Of a DNA stretch of 9,363 nt, positions 1 through 7,559 are shown in pieces. Positions within the stretch are counted from its first letter, which is position 1. The number at the start of each line of letters is the position of its first letter. The stretch covers positions 1-9,363 of the forward strand of contig CAIRNC010000422.1 of NCBI GenBank assembly GCA_903879875.1, written 5' to 3'. The notes under the pieces were generated by a model, which was not told the DNA's origin, ran no database searches, and saw nothing but the letters and a program-made list of their open reading frames with translations. The position numbers were made by a program, and so were the translations under genes. This DNA comes from an uncultured Bacteroidota bacterium (GTDB lineage: Bacteria; Bacteroidota; Bacteroidia; Flavobacteriales; Flavobacteriaceae).

Positions 1-597
1 AGTAAAAAATATAAACTTTCTTTTGGTTTGCAATGTACGGCACAATTATTAAGTGTTGATTTCAGTCGTTTAACACTAAGGAATCCAAGTGATTATGCAA
101 TAAGTCAACAAAGTTCACTTGATAATTCATTTTCACCTAATATTGGTACGGGCATCTATTTTTACTCCGATAAAATGTATTTTGGATTGTCAATCCCACA
201 ACTTTTGGATGCAAAATATTATAATGATAATGCCAGTACCGTTTATAGCGAACAAAAGCATTCTTTTTTTATGGCAGGTCGTGTGTTTGATTTAAATGAA
301 AATATTAAATTTAAACCTGCAATTTTGTCCAAAATTGTTCCTGGAGCTCCAATGCAATTTGATGTTTCTGGAAATTTTTTAATTTATGACAAAATCACTT
401 TTGGGGCAGCATATCGTTGGAATGTTGCAATGAGCGGGTTAGCAGGTTTTCAAATAAATAATTCATGGTATATTGGCTATGCTTACGATTTAGAAATTAC
501 CAAATTGGCTCATTATAATTCAGGATCCCATGAAATTTTTCTTCGTTTTGAAGTGTTTAAGAATTACAACAAAATCATTTCGCCACGATTTTTTTAA
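1..597 (+). CDS. PorP/SprF family type IX secretion-associated outer-membrane protein (5' truncated by window)
   Basis: The reading frame is open from the first base, so the true start lies upstream and only the last 198 residues are visible. A TTG at 28 is not the start, because in-frame codons precede it without a stop. The visible part alternates short hydrophobic/aromatic strands with polar turns, as in an outer-membrane beta-barrel. It carries features I associate with the PorP/SprF family: a GIYFYSDKMYFGLSIPQLL-like strand pair, the FKPAIL segment, a GAAYRW strand, GYAYD, and SHEIFLRFEV as the last strand before an SPRFF end. Family members assist secretion or surface attachment of T9SS substrates, especially large gliding-type adhesins with type B C-terminal signals. 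The OmpA-family gene starts 12 bp downstream, so the two are probably co-transcribed. The family call is from recognition of the sequence pattern; which substrate it serves cannot be seen here. Confidence 0.85.
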   Translation, partial: SKKYKLSFGLQCTAQLLSVDFSRLTLRNPSDYAISQQSSLDNSFSPNIGTGIYFYSDKMYFGLSIPQLLDAKYYNDNASTVYSEQKHSFFMAGRVFDLNENIKFKPAILSKIVPGAPMQFDVSGNFLIYDKITFGAAYRWNVAMSGLAGFQINNSWYIGYAYDLEITKLAHYNSGSHEIFLRFEVFKNYNKIISPRFF

Positions 598-609
598 AGT
601 ATAGTTACT

Positions 610-2544
610 ATGAAAATAAAAATGCTTGTTTTTTTATTTCTAACTGCTTTTGCAACTAAAAATTTTGCTCAAGAACATGCTTTGCAAAAGGCAAATACAG
701 CTTATGAAAATTATGCTTACATTGATGCGTTAAAAATATATGAAAGTGTTGCTGCCAAAGGTTATAAGTCAGTTGAAATGTTTCAAAACATGGGAAACGC
801 TTACTATTTTAATGGCAATTACGAAAAAGCTGCTTTGTGGTATGAAGAGTTATTTTCAATGAATGTTAAAGTCGAATCGGAATATTATTATAGGTATGCT
901 CAAACGCTAAAATCAATAGGTAATAATGAAAAAGCAAATAAGATTCTGTCTCAATTTAATCAAATTTTAAATAAAAAAAAGAAAGTTAAATCGACAAATA
1001 AAGGCAATGATTATTTAAAATCGATTCCGAACAACTCAGGAAGATTTACCATAGAAAATGTAGATTTTAATTCAAAATATTCTGATTTCGGCACTACTTT
1101 TTTAGGTAATAAATTAGTATTTACATCTTCACGAGATTCTTTAAGTTCCTTTGAATTAACACACAATTGGACCAATCAATATTTTACAAACATTTATTTT
1201 GCAAGTTTTGACTCCATCGGTAAATTTTCAAAATTAGAAAAATGGGACAAAAACATCAATTCAAAATTCAATGAATCGAGCCCAATATTCACAAAAGACG
1301 GTTCGACTTTATATTTTACAAGAAATAATTATTTAAAGGGAAAGCGTAGTAAAAGTAGTGATAAAGCTACTTTATTGAAGCTATATAAAGCCAATTTAAA
1401 AGGGAATATATGGGCAAATGTTCAGGAATTACCATTCAATGATAATGAATATAGCGTAGCGCATCCTGCTTTAAGTCCAGATGGGAAAACCCTTTATTTT
1501 GCTTCGAATATGCCAGGAGCATTGGGACAATCCGATTTGTTTCGCGTTGCTATTAATGCTGATGGAACTTACGGGAAACCAGAAAATTTAGGGCGCAAAA
1601 TAAATACATCTGAAAGAGAAACCTTTCCTTTCATTAGTGAAGAAAATGAATTATATTTTGCTTCTGATGGACATTCAGGCTTGGGAGGTTTAGATATTTT
1701 TGTATCAAAAATAAATGATGACGGTACTATAGATGAGCCTATAAACATTGGTGCACCAGCTAATTCACCGCAAGATGATTTTGCGTTTTGGATAGATGTT
1801 ACAACAAGAAAAGGCTATTTTTCTTCCAATAGACCCGGAGGTAAAGGATTTGATGATATTTATAAATTTAAAGAGACAAGAAAATTAAATTGTGAGCAAT
1901 TTATCACTAGAAAAATTACAGATGACGAAACCAAAATGGCAATTTCAAATGCAACGGTTGTATTGTTAGACGAACAATTTCATGAGATTCAAAAGCAATA
2001 TTCGGATGAAAATGGATTGTATTCCTTTAAAGTAAAATGCGGACTAACTTATTATATAAGGATTACAAAACAAGGGTTTGATACACAAGAACAGAAAATT
2101 GAAGTTGGAAACAATAATGACCCCAATACTTCTTCAATAAAAATGATTAAAACGATTAAAAAAATAGGTGTTGGAGATGATTTGGCAAAAGTATTTGGAA
2201 TTAAAACGATTTATTTTGATTTGGATAAATTTGAAATTCGCCCAGAAGCAGCCTTTGAGTTAGAGAAAATAGTTGCCGTTTTGAAAGCCAATCCAACAAT
2301 GAAAGTTGCAATAAAATCGCATACAGATAGCCGACAATCTTTTGAATACAACCTAATTTTATCAGATAAAAGAGCGAAAGCAACAGCAAATTGGATAATT
2401 TCTAATGGAATTGACGTAATGCGATTATCAGCCAAAGGTTATGGCGAATCACAATTAATAAATTCTTGCAGTGATGGAATTCAATGCTCCGAAGAAGAAC
2501 ATCAGGCAAATAGACGAAGTGAATTTGTTGTAATTGCTTTATAA
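610..2544 (+). CDS. OmpA family lipid-free envelope protein with TPR, PD40 propeller and regulatory-like domain
   Basis: This 644-residue protein has a clear order of parts. Residues 1-21 form a signal peptide ending NFAQ, with no lipobox cysteine. Residues about 24-118 look like tetratricopeptide repeats (GNAYYFNGNYEKAALWYEE). Residues about 150-420 hold PD40/WD40-like propeller blades, seen in the repeated pattern SPDGKTLYFASN (289-300), KDGSTLYFTRNN (229-240), ELYFASDG (347-354) and GYFSSNRPGGKGFDDIY (402-418). Residues about 430-500 resemble a carboxypeptidase-regulatory-like beta-sandwich. Residues about 530-644 are an OmpA C-terminal domain, with D573 and R588 at the spacing of the diaminopimelate-binding pair and NRRSEF near the end. 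Cysteines C620 and C626 could form a disulfide. The protein should be exported and hold peptidoglycan non-covalently. Its pairing with a PorP/SprF gene is common in T9SS loci, where such proteins are thought to support secretion or adhesin anchoring; that role is inferred. The ATG at 610 gives the complete signal peptide. Confidence 0.93.
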   Translation: MKIKMLVFLFLTAFATKNFAQEHALQKANTAYENYAYIDALKIYESVAAKGYKSVEMFQNMGNAYYFNGNYEKAALWYEELFSMNVKVESEYYYRYAQTLKSIGNNEKANKILSQFNQILNKKKKVKSTNKGNDYLKSIPNNSGRFTIENVDFNSKYSDFGTTFLGNKLVFTSSRDSLSSFELTHNWTNQYFTNIYFASFDSIGKFSKLEKWDKNINSKFNESSPIFTKDGSTLYFTRNNYLKGKRSKSSDKATLLKLYKANLKGNIWANVQELPFNDNEYSVAHPALSPDGKTLYFASNMPGALGQSDLFRVAINADGTYGKPENLGRKINTSERETFPFISEENELYFASDGHSGLGGLDIFVSKINDDGTIDEPINIGAPANSPQDDFAFWIDVTTRKGYFSSNRPGGKGFDDIYKFKETRKLNCEQFITRKITDDETKMAISNATVVLLDEQFHEIQKQYSDENGLYSFKVKCGLTYYIRITKQGFDTQEQKIEVGNNNDPNTSSIKMIKTIKKIGVGDDLAKVFGIKTIYFDLDKFEIRPEAAFELEKIVAVLKANPTMKVAIKSHTDSRQSFEYNLILSDKRAKATANWIISNGIDVMRLSAKGYGESQLINSCSDGIQCSEEEHQANRRSEFVVIAL

Positions 2545-2619
2545 TCCACTTATTTATCGGTTTAAATCGCAATTAATATTGAATGGAATTTAATTTTTTG
2601 TTAATAGTAGGTCACAAAC

Positions 2620-2649
2620 TTGCATAATGTAATTGAATTGTTAATTTTG
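2620..2649 (+). promoter_or_regulatory. Bacteroidetes-type promoter of the isomerase/moxR transcription unit
   Basis: A TTG (2620-2622) is followed after exactly 19 bp by TAATTTTG (2642-2649). This matches the Bacteroidetes vegetative promoter form, -33 TTG and -7 TAnnTTTG, at all conserved positions and at the preferred spacing. Transcription would begin about 2655, leaving a leader of roughly 70 nt before the ATG at 2725. The site sits in the 180-bp gap after the OmpA-family gene, where I see no strong terminator, so some read-through from upstream is possible. The call rests on sequence match only. Confidence 0.62.
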
Positions 2650-2724
2650 TTGGTTGTAATAGAATTAATTTGCCTATTATTTGGAATCATAAAAATACAT
2701 TTAAAAACAGAAAATTTATCCATA

Positions 2725-4689
2725 ATGAAAATGAAACATTTGTTCTTCGGTTTATTATTGTCTTTAAGCTTGACTACTTTTGCTCAAGAAATTAAAAAAG
2801 AAATTTTATTCTCAATTGACGGAAAACCATATTATACTGACGAATTTTCGAGGATCTACAAGAAAAATATTGATTTAGTAAAAGATGAATCTCAAAAAGA
2901 TTTGAATCAATATTTAGAACTGTTTATTGGATACAAACTCAAAATTAACAAAGCCAATAAATTAGGCTTAGAAAATAATCCAAAATATCAAGCAGAATTA
3001 AAATCGTATAGAACACAGCTTGCCAAAAATTATTTAACTGATGCAAAAGTAACTAAAGAGCTTATTGAAGAAGGATATAACCGTTCTTTGAAAGAAATTA
3101 GAGCTTCTCACATCCTTTTTACAGTTGATGAAAATGCTTTACCTGCAGACACTTTAAAAGCTTATAATCAAGCTTTAGACATTCGTAAAAAAGCAATGAA
3201 TGGTGAAGATTTCGCCAAATTAGCTGAACAATTTTCTCAAGATCCTTCAGCAAAAGACAACAAAGGAGATTTAGGATATTTTTCTGCATTTAGAATGGTT
3301 TATGCTTTTGAAACAGGAGCTTATAAAACTAAAGTTGGTGAAATTTCAAATCCAATTCGTACCCGTTTTGGATATCATTTGATTAAAGTTAATGATATTC
3401 GTGATAATAGAGGAGAAATTAATGTGGCTCATATTATGATTATGAAACCTACTGACGCAACTCAAGACGAAAAAGCAAAATCAACGATTCAAGATATTTA
3501 TAAAAAATTACAACAAGGAGAAAATTTTGAAGCATTAGCACAGCAATTCTCAGAAGATAAATCCTCATCTAGCAAAGGTGGTGTATTAAATAGATTTGGT
3601 TCTGGACAACTGAGTTCAGACGAATTTGAAAATGTAGCCTTTTCATTAACTAAAGAAAATCCACTTTCTGAACCTTTTCAAAGTCAATATGGATGGCATA
3701 TTGTGAAATTTATTGAAAGATTTCCAGTAAAGAAAATTGAAGAAATGCAAACCGAATTGGATAACAAAATCAGAAAAGACGATCGTTCTCGCTTGATTAC
3801 CAATTCAATGAATGAAAAATTAAGAAAAGAATTTCCAATAAAAAGAGATGATAAATTATATGCTTCTATCTCTAAATCAATTACTAAAGACTATTTAACG
3901 GATACATGGAAATCACCAGAAGTTAAAGGTTCAGATAAAAATTTGTTTGTAATCAAAGAAAAAGCGATTACTGGAACTTCTTTTTTAAATTACATTAACA
4001 CACAACAAAAAACGGCTAAAGATTCTAAATTAGCTCTTCCAAAATTAGTAGATAATTTCTATCAACAATTTGTTGACGAGCAACTTAATACTTATTATAA
4101 TGACAATTTAGAAATTAAGTTTCCTGAATTTGCTAACGTAATGGAAGAATATCGTGATGGTTTATTGCTTTTTGACTTAATGGAAAAAGAAATTTGGGAC
4201 AAATCGAAAAATGATACTATTGGATTACAAAAATTTTATGAAGCTCATAAAAATAGTTACGTTTGGAAAAACAGATTAGACGTTTTGGTAACTTCTTCAA
4301 CAAAAGAAGATGTAATTAAGAAAGCGATGAAAATGTTAAAAGACAATAAAACCGCTGATTTAATTAAAGAAAAATTAAACGTGAATTCAAAAGTTGAAAT
4401 CATGGAAAACCAAGGTGTTTTTGAAGAAGGAAATGATGTTTTGCCTAAAAATGTAAAATTTGCTGAAGGTGTTTCAGATGTATTGAAAACAGGCGATTAT
4501 TATTATGTAACTCGTGTCAATAAAATAATTCCTGCTGGAATCAAGAAGTTTGACGAATGTAAAGGAAAAGTTATTAATGATTACCAACAATATCTAGAAG
4601 AAAATTGGGTTTCTGATTTGAAAAAAGAGTTTACAATAAATGTCAATCAAGAGGCATTTGAAAAGGTAAAAAAAGAGATCAAACTATAA
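2725..4689 (+). CDS. Periplasmic peptidyl-prolyl cis-trans isomerase with two parvulin domains (PpiC/SurA type)
   Basis: The product is 654 residues when started at the ATG at 2725. It has a signal peptide (1-21, ending TFAQ), a SurA-like N-terminal chaperone region (about 25-110), two tandem parvulin rotamase domains (about 124-224 and 230-332), and a long helical C-terminal part (about 340-654) in which I recognise no domain. The parvulin active-site pattern looks intact in domain 1: H129, D173, L183, M191, F195 and H218 fall where Pin1 has H59, C113, L122, M130, F134 and H157. Domain 2 keeps H236, F301 and H325. The protein should isomerise prolyl bonds and chaperone outer-membrane proteins in the periplasm. 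The frame can be extended upstream to a TTG at 2620, but that adds a hydrophobic stretch ahead of a complete signal peptide and overlaps the promoter, so I reject it. A second ATG at 2731 is also possible. A different parvulin gene follows after 112 bp. Confidence 0.92.
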   Translation: MKMKHLFFGLLLSLSLTTFAQEIKKEILFSIDGKPYYTDEFSRIYKKNIDLVKDESQKDLNQYLELFIGYKLKINKANKLGLENNPKYQAELKSYRTQLAKNYLTDAKVTKELIEEGYNRSLKEIRASHILFTVDENALPADTLKAYNQALDIRKKAMNGEDFAKLAEQFSQDPSAKDNKGDLGYFSAFRMVYAFETGAYKTKVGEISNPIRTRFGYHLIKVNDIRDNRGEINVAHIMIMKPTDATQDEKAKSTIQDIYKKLQQGENFEALAQQFSEDKSSSSKGGVLNRFGSGQLSSDEFENVAFSLTKENPLSEPFQSQYGWHIVKFIERFPVKKIEEMQTELDNKIRKDDRSRLITNSMNEKLRKEFPIKRDDKLYASISKSITKDYLTDTWKSPEVKGSDKNLFVIKEKAITGTSFLNYINTQQKTAKDSKLALPKLVDNFYQQFVDEQLNTYYNDNLEIKFPEFANVMEEYRDGLLLFDLMEKEIWDKSKNDTIGLQKFYEAHKNSYVWKNRLDVLVTSSTKEDVIKKAMKMLKDNKTADLIKEKLNVNSKVEIMENQGVFEEGNDVLPKNVKFAEGVSDVLKTGDYYYVTRVNKIIPAGIKKFDECKGKVINDYQQYLEENWVSDLKKEFTINVNQEAFEKVKKEIKL

Positions 4690-4727
4690 CAGACACTTCT
4701 TTTAGCATTTTTAGAACACTTAGCAAC

Positions 4728-4778
4728 AAGTAATTTTAAAGAAATGAAAAGCCGCTTTTGAAAAGCAAAAAATTACTT
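4728..4778 (+). repeat. Nested inverted repeats ahead of the SurA-like gene
   Basis: AAGTAATTTT (4728-4737) and AAAATTACTT (4769-4778) are perfect 10-bp inverted copies. Between them lies AAAAGC (4747-4752), GCTTTT (4754-4759) and AAAAGC (4761-4766), so the middle copy can pair with either flank, giving two mutually exclusive short hairpins. The structure ends 23 bp before the chosen start at 4802. There is no long T-run after the outer arm, so it is not a typical terminator. A five-codon ATG-to-TGA frame (4744-4761) lies inside it. It may be an RNA structure affecting expression of the downstream gene, or chance in A+T-rich DNA. Confidence 0.4.
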
Positions 4779-4801
4779 TTATGATCAATATACATTCAAA
4801 T

Positions 4802-6205
4802 ATGAAATTTTTAAAAAACAGAATAAATTTTATTTTCTTAATCCTTTTGCTCCCTGTAGTTGCATCTAACGCTCAGGAAATAATAAAAGATACTGTTGCC
4901 AAAGTAAATAGAAATAGCACGCAACGTCAAAAAATTGACGGTGTAATAGCAACTGTAGGGGATTATTTAATTTTAGATTCTGATATCGATAAAAATTTCT
5001 TAGAATTAACAAGTCAAGGTAATTCAATAAAAGATATTACACGTTGTCAAATGCTTGGAAAACTTCTAGAAGAGCGTTTGTATGCTCATCATGCCGTTCA
5101 AGACAGTTTGAAAGTTTCTGATGCTGAAATAAAAAGTATCATGGATGATAAAATCAGTGTGATGTCAGAACAGATTGGCTCAATCGAAAAACTGATTAAA
5201 TACTACAAAAAAAACACAGAAGAAGAATTTAGATCTTATTTTTTTGACATTTTAAAGTTAAACAAGTTGACTAGTGAAATGCAAAAGAAAATTATCGATG
5301 GCGTGCAAATTACTCCAGAAGAAGTAAGGAATTTCTTTAAGAAAATCCCAAAAGAAGAGTTGCCAGTATTTGGTGACGAAATGGAAGTAGCTCAAATTGT
5401 AATTGCTCCAAAAGTAACCGAAGAAGAGAAGCAAAAAGTAATTGACAAATTAAAAGGTTTTAAAAGCGACGTATTAGCTGGTGGTAGTTTTTATAGTAAA
5501 GCGGTTTTATATTCGCAAGATCCAGGTACTAAATCATTGGGTGGTTTTATGAAAATCAATAGAAAAACCCCTTTAGTAAAAGAATTTAAAGATGTTGCTT
5601 TTAGTTTAAATGAAGGAGAAGTTTCTGAACCTTTTGAAACCATGTACGGTTATCACATCATTTATGTGGAAAAAATTCGTGGACAAGAATTGGATTTAAG
5701 ACATATTTTATTGTTTCCAAAACTTACGGAAGAAGCAATGAAAGAGGCTAAAGAAGAAATTATTGAAATTAGAAAAAAAATTGTAAGTGGTGCCATTTCT
5801 TTTGCTGATGCAGCACGAAGTTCTTCAACCGAAAAAGAAACAAAAGCCAACGGAGGTGCATTAGTAAATCCAAAAACGATGGATACCCGATTTGAATTAA
5901 CCAAAATGGATCCCAATTTATATGGTGCCGTTTCTAATTTGAAAGAGGGTGAAGTTTCATTGCCTCAAATCGATGAAGATCAGTCAGGCAAAAAAGTATA
6001 TAAACTCTTGACCGTAACTAATAGAATTAATTCACACACGGCAGATTATGCTAAAGATTATTTGAAAATTAAGGAATTGGCTTTGAAGGAAAAACAAATC
6101 AAAGCAATAGCTAAATGGACAGAAGAGAAAATAAAAGAGACTTATGTAAAAATTAATGGTGAATACAGAGACTGTGTTTTTGCTAACAATTGGTTGAAAA
6201 AATAA
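4802..6205 (+). CDS. surA: SurA-like periplasmic chaperone / parvulin-type peptidyl-prolyl isomerase
   Basis: The product is 467 residues from the ATG at 4802. This start gives a compact signal peptide (MKFLKN basic end, hydrophobic core, ASNAQ cleavage region). An in-frame ATG at 4781 would only add seven residues ahead of it. The order fits SurA: an N-terminal helical chaperone domain (about 45-175, opening with the DGVIATVGDYLILDSDI pattern), parvulin domain 1 (about 192-292) and parvulin domain 2 (about 296-406), then a closing helix (about 410-450). Both rotamase sites look incomplete. Domain 1 has Q198 where the first histidine is expected but keeps D240, F262 and H285. Domain 2 keeps H301 but has SGKKVYKL (395-402) where G-Y/W-H is usual. 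It may act mainly as a chaperone for outer-membrane proteins. It lies between the other parvulin gene and moxR with no recognisable promoter of its own, which suggests co-transcription. Confidence 0.88.
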   Translation: MKFLKNRINFIFLILLLPVVASNAQEIIKDTVAKVNRNSTQRQKIDGVIATVGDYLILDSDIDKNFLELTSQGNSIKDITRCQMLGKLLEERLYAHHAVQDSLKVSDAEIKSIMDDKISVMSEQIGSIEKLIKYYKKNTEEEFRSYFFDILKLNKLTSEMQKKIIDGVQITPEEVRNFFKKIPKEELPVFGDEMEVAQIVIAPKVTEEEKQKVIDKLKGFKSDVLAGGSFYSKAVLYSQDPGTKSLGGFMKINRKTPLVKEFKDVAFSLNEGEVSEPFETMYGYHIIYVEKIRGQELDLRHILLFPKLTEEAMKEAKEEIIEIRKKIVSGAISFADAARSSSTEKETKANGGALVNPKTMDTRFELTKMDPNLYGAVSNLKEGEVSLPQIDEDQSGKKVYKLLTVTNRINSHTADYAKDYLKIKELALKEKQIKAIAKWTEEKIKETYVKINGEYRDCVFANNWLKK

Positions 6206-6256
6206 TTTATAAATTAGGAGCTATTCATTAGCAATAGCAAAAAAAATACATAAGCA

Positions 6257-7210
6257 ATGTCAGACGTTACCGCAATTCAAAATCTAGTTCAAAGACGAAC
6301 GATACTTAAAAAAGAAATAGCTAAAATTATTGTTGGTCAAGACGAAGTGGTGGATCAAATCCTTTTGAGTATTTTTTCTGGAGGTCACGCCCTTTTAGTT
6401 GGTGTTCCAGGTTTAGCCAAAACTTTAATGGTAAACACTATTGCACAAGCCTTAGGATTGAACTTTAAAAGGATACAATTTACTCCCGATTTGATGCCTT
6501 CGGATATTTTAGGAAGCGAAATATTAGATGAAAATAGACATTTTAAATTTATCAAAGGACCTATATTTTCTAATATTATTTTGGCGGATGAAATCAATAG
6601 AACACCTCCAAAAACGCAAGCTGCTTTATTAGAAGCCATGCAAGAACGTGCCGTTACAATTGCGGGTCATAATTACAAGTTAGATTTGCCTTATTTTGTT
6701 TTGGCAACCCAAAATCCAATCGAACAAGAAGGAACCTATCCTTTGCCAGAAGCGCAATTGGATCGATTTATGTTTTCTATAAAGCTTGATTATCCCTCAT
6801 TTGCTGAAGAAGTTCAAGTAGTTAAAAGTACCACTTCGGATATAAAAGAAACGATAAATCCATTGTTTACAGGGGAAGAAATAATTGATTTTCAACATCT
6901 GATTCGTCGTATTCCGGTTGCTGATAATGTAATTGAATATGCCGTTACTTTAGTAAGTAAAACCCGTCCAGACAATCCTTTGTCTAACGAATATATTAAA
7001 AATTATATCGATTGGGGCGCAGGGCCTAGAGCTTCTCAGAATTTAATTCTTGCAGCAAAAGCACATGCGGCTTTCAATGGCAAATTTTCTCCAGATATCG
7101 AAGATGTAAAAGCGGTAGCAGTTGGAATTCTTCGACATCGTGTAGTGAAAAATTACAAAGCAGATGCTGAAGGGATTTCTATTGAAAAAATTGTGACTTC
7201 ATTATTTTAA
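6257..7210 (+). CDS. moxR: MoxR family AAA+ ATPase
   Basis: This 317-residue protein has the normal length and all core motifs of the MoxR AAA+ family: Walker A GVPGLAKT (49-56), Walker B IILADE (107-112) followed by INRTPPKTQAALLEAM, sensor 1 in FVLATQNP (147-154), the arginine finger region PEAQLDRF (R170), sensor 2 GPRAS (R258) and a C-terminal lid domain (about 235-300). It has no signal peptide and should be cytoplasmic, forming a hexameric ring that remodels client proteins, often together with von Willebrand factor A (VWA) proteins. The usual DUF58 and BatA/BatB genes do not follow; a terminator lies 18 bp after the stop and the next gene is aconitase. It starts 51 bp after the SurA-like gene and is probably the last gene of that transcription unit. 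The client is unknown from this window. Confidence 0.94.
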   Translation: MSDVTAIQNLVQRRTILKKEIAKIIVGQDEVVDQILLSIFSGGHALLVGVPGLAKTLMVNTIAQALGLNFKRIQFTPDLMPSDILGSEILDENRHFKFIKGPIFSNIILADEINRTPPKTQAALLEAMQERAVTIAGHNYKLDLPYFVLATQNPIEQEGTYPLPEAQLDRFMFSIKLDYPSFAEEVQVVKSTTSDIKETINPLFTGEEIIDFQHLIRRIPVADNVIEYAVTLVSKTRPDNPLSNEYIKNYIDWGAGPRASQNLILAAKAHAAFNGKFSPDIEDVKAVAVGILRHRVVKNYKADAEGISIEKIVTSLF

Positions 7211-7228
7211 TTAAAATAAACGAAATCT

Positions 7229-7266
7229 AAAGCCCTTATGTGTTTCTCACATAAGGGCTTTTTTTT
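7229..7266 (+). terminator. Strong intrinsic terminator after moxR
   Basis: A perfect 14-bp stem (arms 7229-7242 and 7248-7261, core AGCCCTTATGTG) closes a five-base TTTCT loop and runs into eight T residues (7259-7266). It begins 18 bp after the moxR stop. The reverse strand has only a short broken T-run after the stem, so it should work mainly on the + strand. Confidence 0.93.
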
Positions 7267-7523
7267 ACTTGAATGAGCGAATACGAGTAACTATATCGTT
7301 ATAATTAGCTAATTTAGAAGCATTCTTTCTCCTTTTTTAATTTTTGTAAAAAATTCCAATTCCGAATTTGACAAAATTTTTAGTTTAAATTATTAAAAAC
7401 CTATTATTTTAATTTGATTTTAATTTTAATTCAATAATTGGTGCTAAAAAACACTTTTTAACAATAATAATTATTAGAATCATCACTTTTATTAAAAAAT
7501 GAATAATTATAGGCGGAATTGTT
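7267..7523 (+). other. A+T-rich non-coding region upstream of aconitase
   Basis: No convincing gene or structured RNA is visible here. The stretch is dominated by A and T runs. It contains a perfect 12-bp palindrome TAATAATTATTA (7465-7476), and the core AATAATT occurs three times, at 7433-7439, 7466-7472 and 7502-7508. The last copy falls within the spacer of the aconitase promoter. These could be operator-like sites, but such words arise easily by chance in DNA this rich in A and T. Confidence 0.45.
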
Positions 7524-7531
7524 TAAATTTG
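7499..7531 (+). promoter_or_regulatory. Putative Bacteroidetes-type promoter of the aconitase gene
   Basis: TAAATTTG (7524-7531) is a perfect match to the -7 form TAnnTTTG. At a 22-bp spacing the -33 position reads ATG (7499-7501) instead of TTG, so that half is imperfect. Transcription would start near 7537, giving a leader of about 20 nt before the ATG at 7560. The upstream terminator at 7229-7266 makes a separate promoter necessary, which supports the call. Confidence 0.6.
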
Positions 7532-7559
7532 CATCACAAACAAATAAACCAATATTATT

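Noticed and set aside
2598..2628. Sigma70-like pair TTGTTA and CATAAT with 19-bp spacing
   Set aside because: This E. coli form is not the one used by Bacteroidetes vegetative sigma factor, and a perfect TTG-N19-TAnnTTTG lies in the same gap.
2620..2724. N-terminal extension of the first isomerase from a TTG at 2620
   Set aside because: It adds a second hydrophobic segment before a complete signal peptide and overlaps a good promoter match; ATG 2725 fits better.
4781..4801. Upstream ATG for the SurA-like gene
   Set aside because: It would only add MINIHSN before a standard signal peptide beginning MKFLKN; it remains possible but is less likely.
6220..6238. Six-bp hairpin GCTATT/AATAGC between the SurA-like gene and moxR
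   Set aside because: It is short, has a seven-base loop, and is followed by A residues rather than T residues, so it is not a + strand terminator; chance is likely.
7273..7290. Five-codon ATG frame after the terminator
   Set aside because: Too short, without a promoter or ribosome-binding context; no reason to think it is translated.
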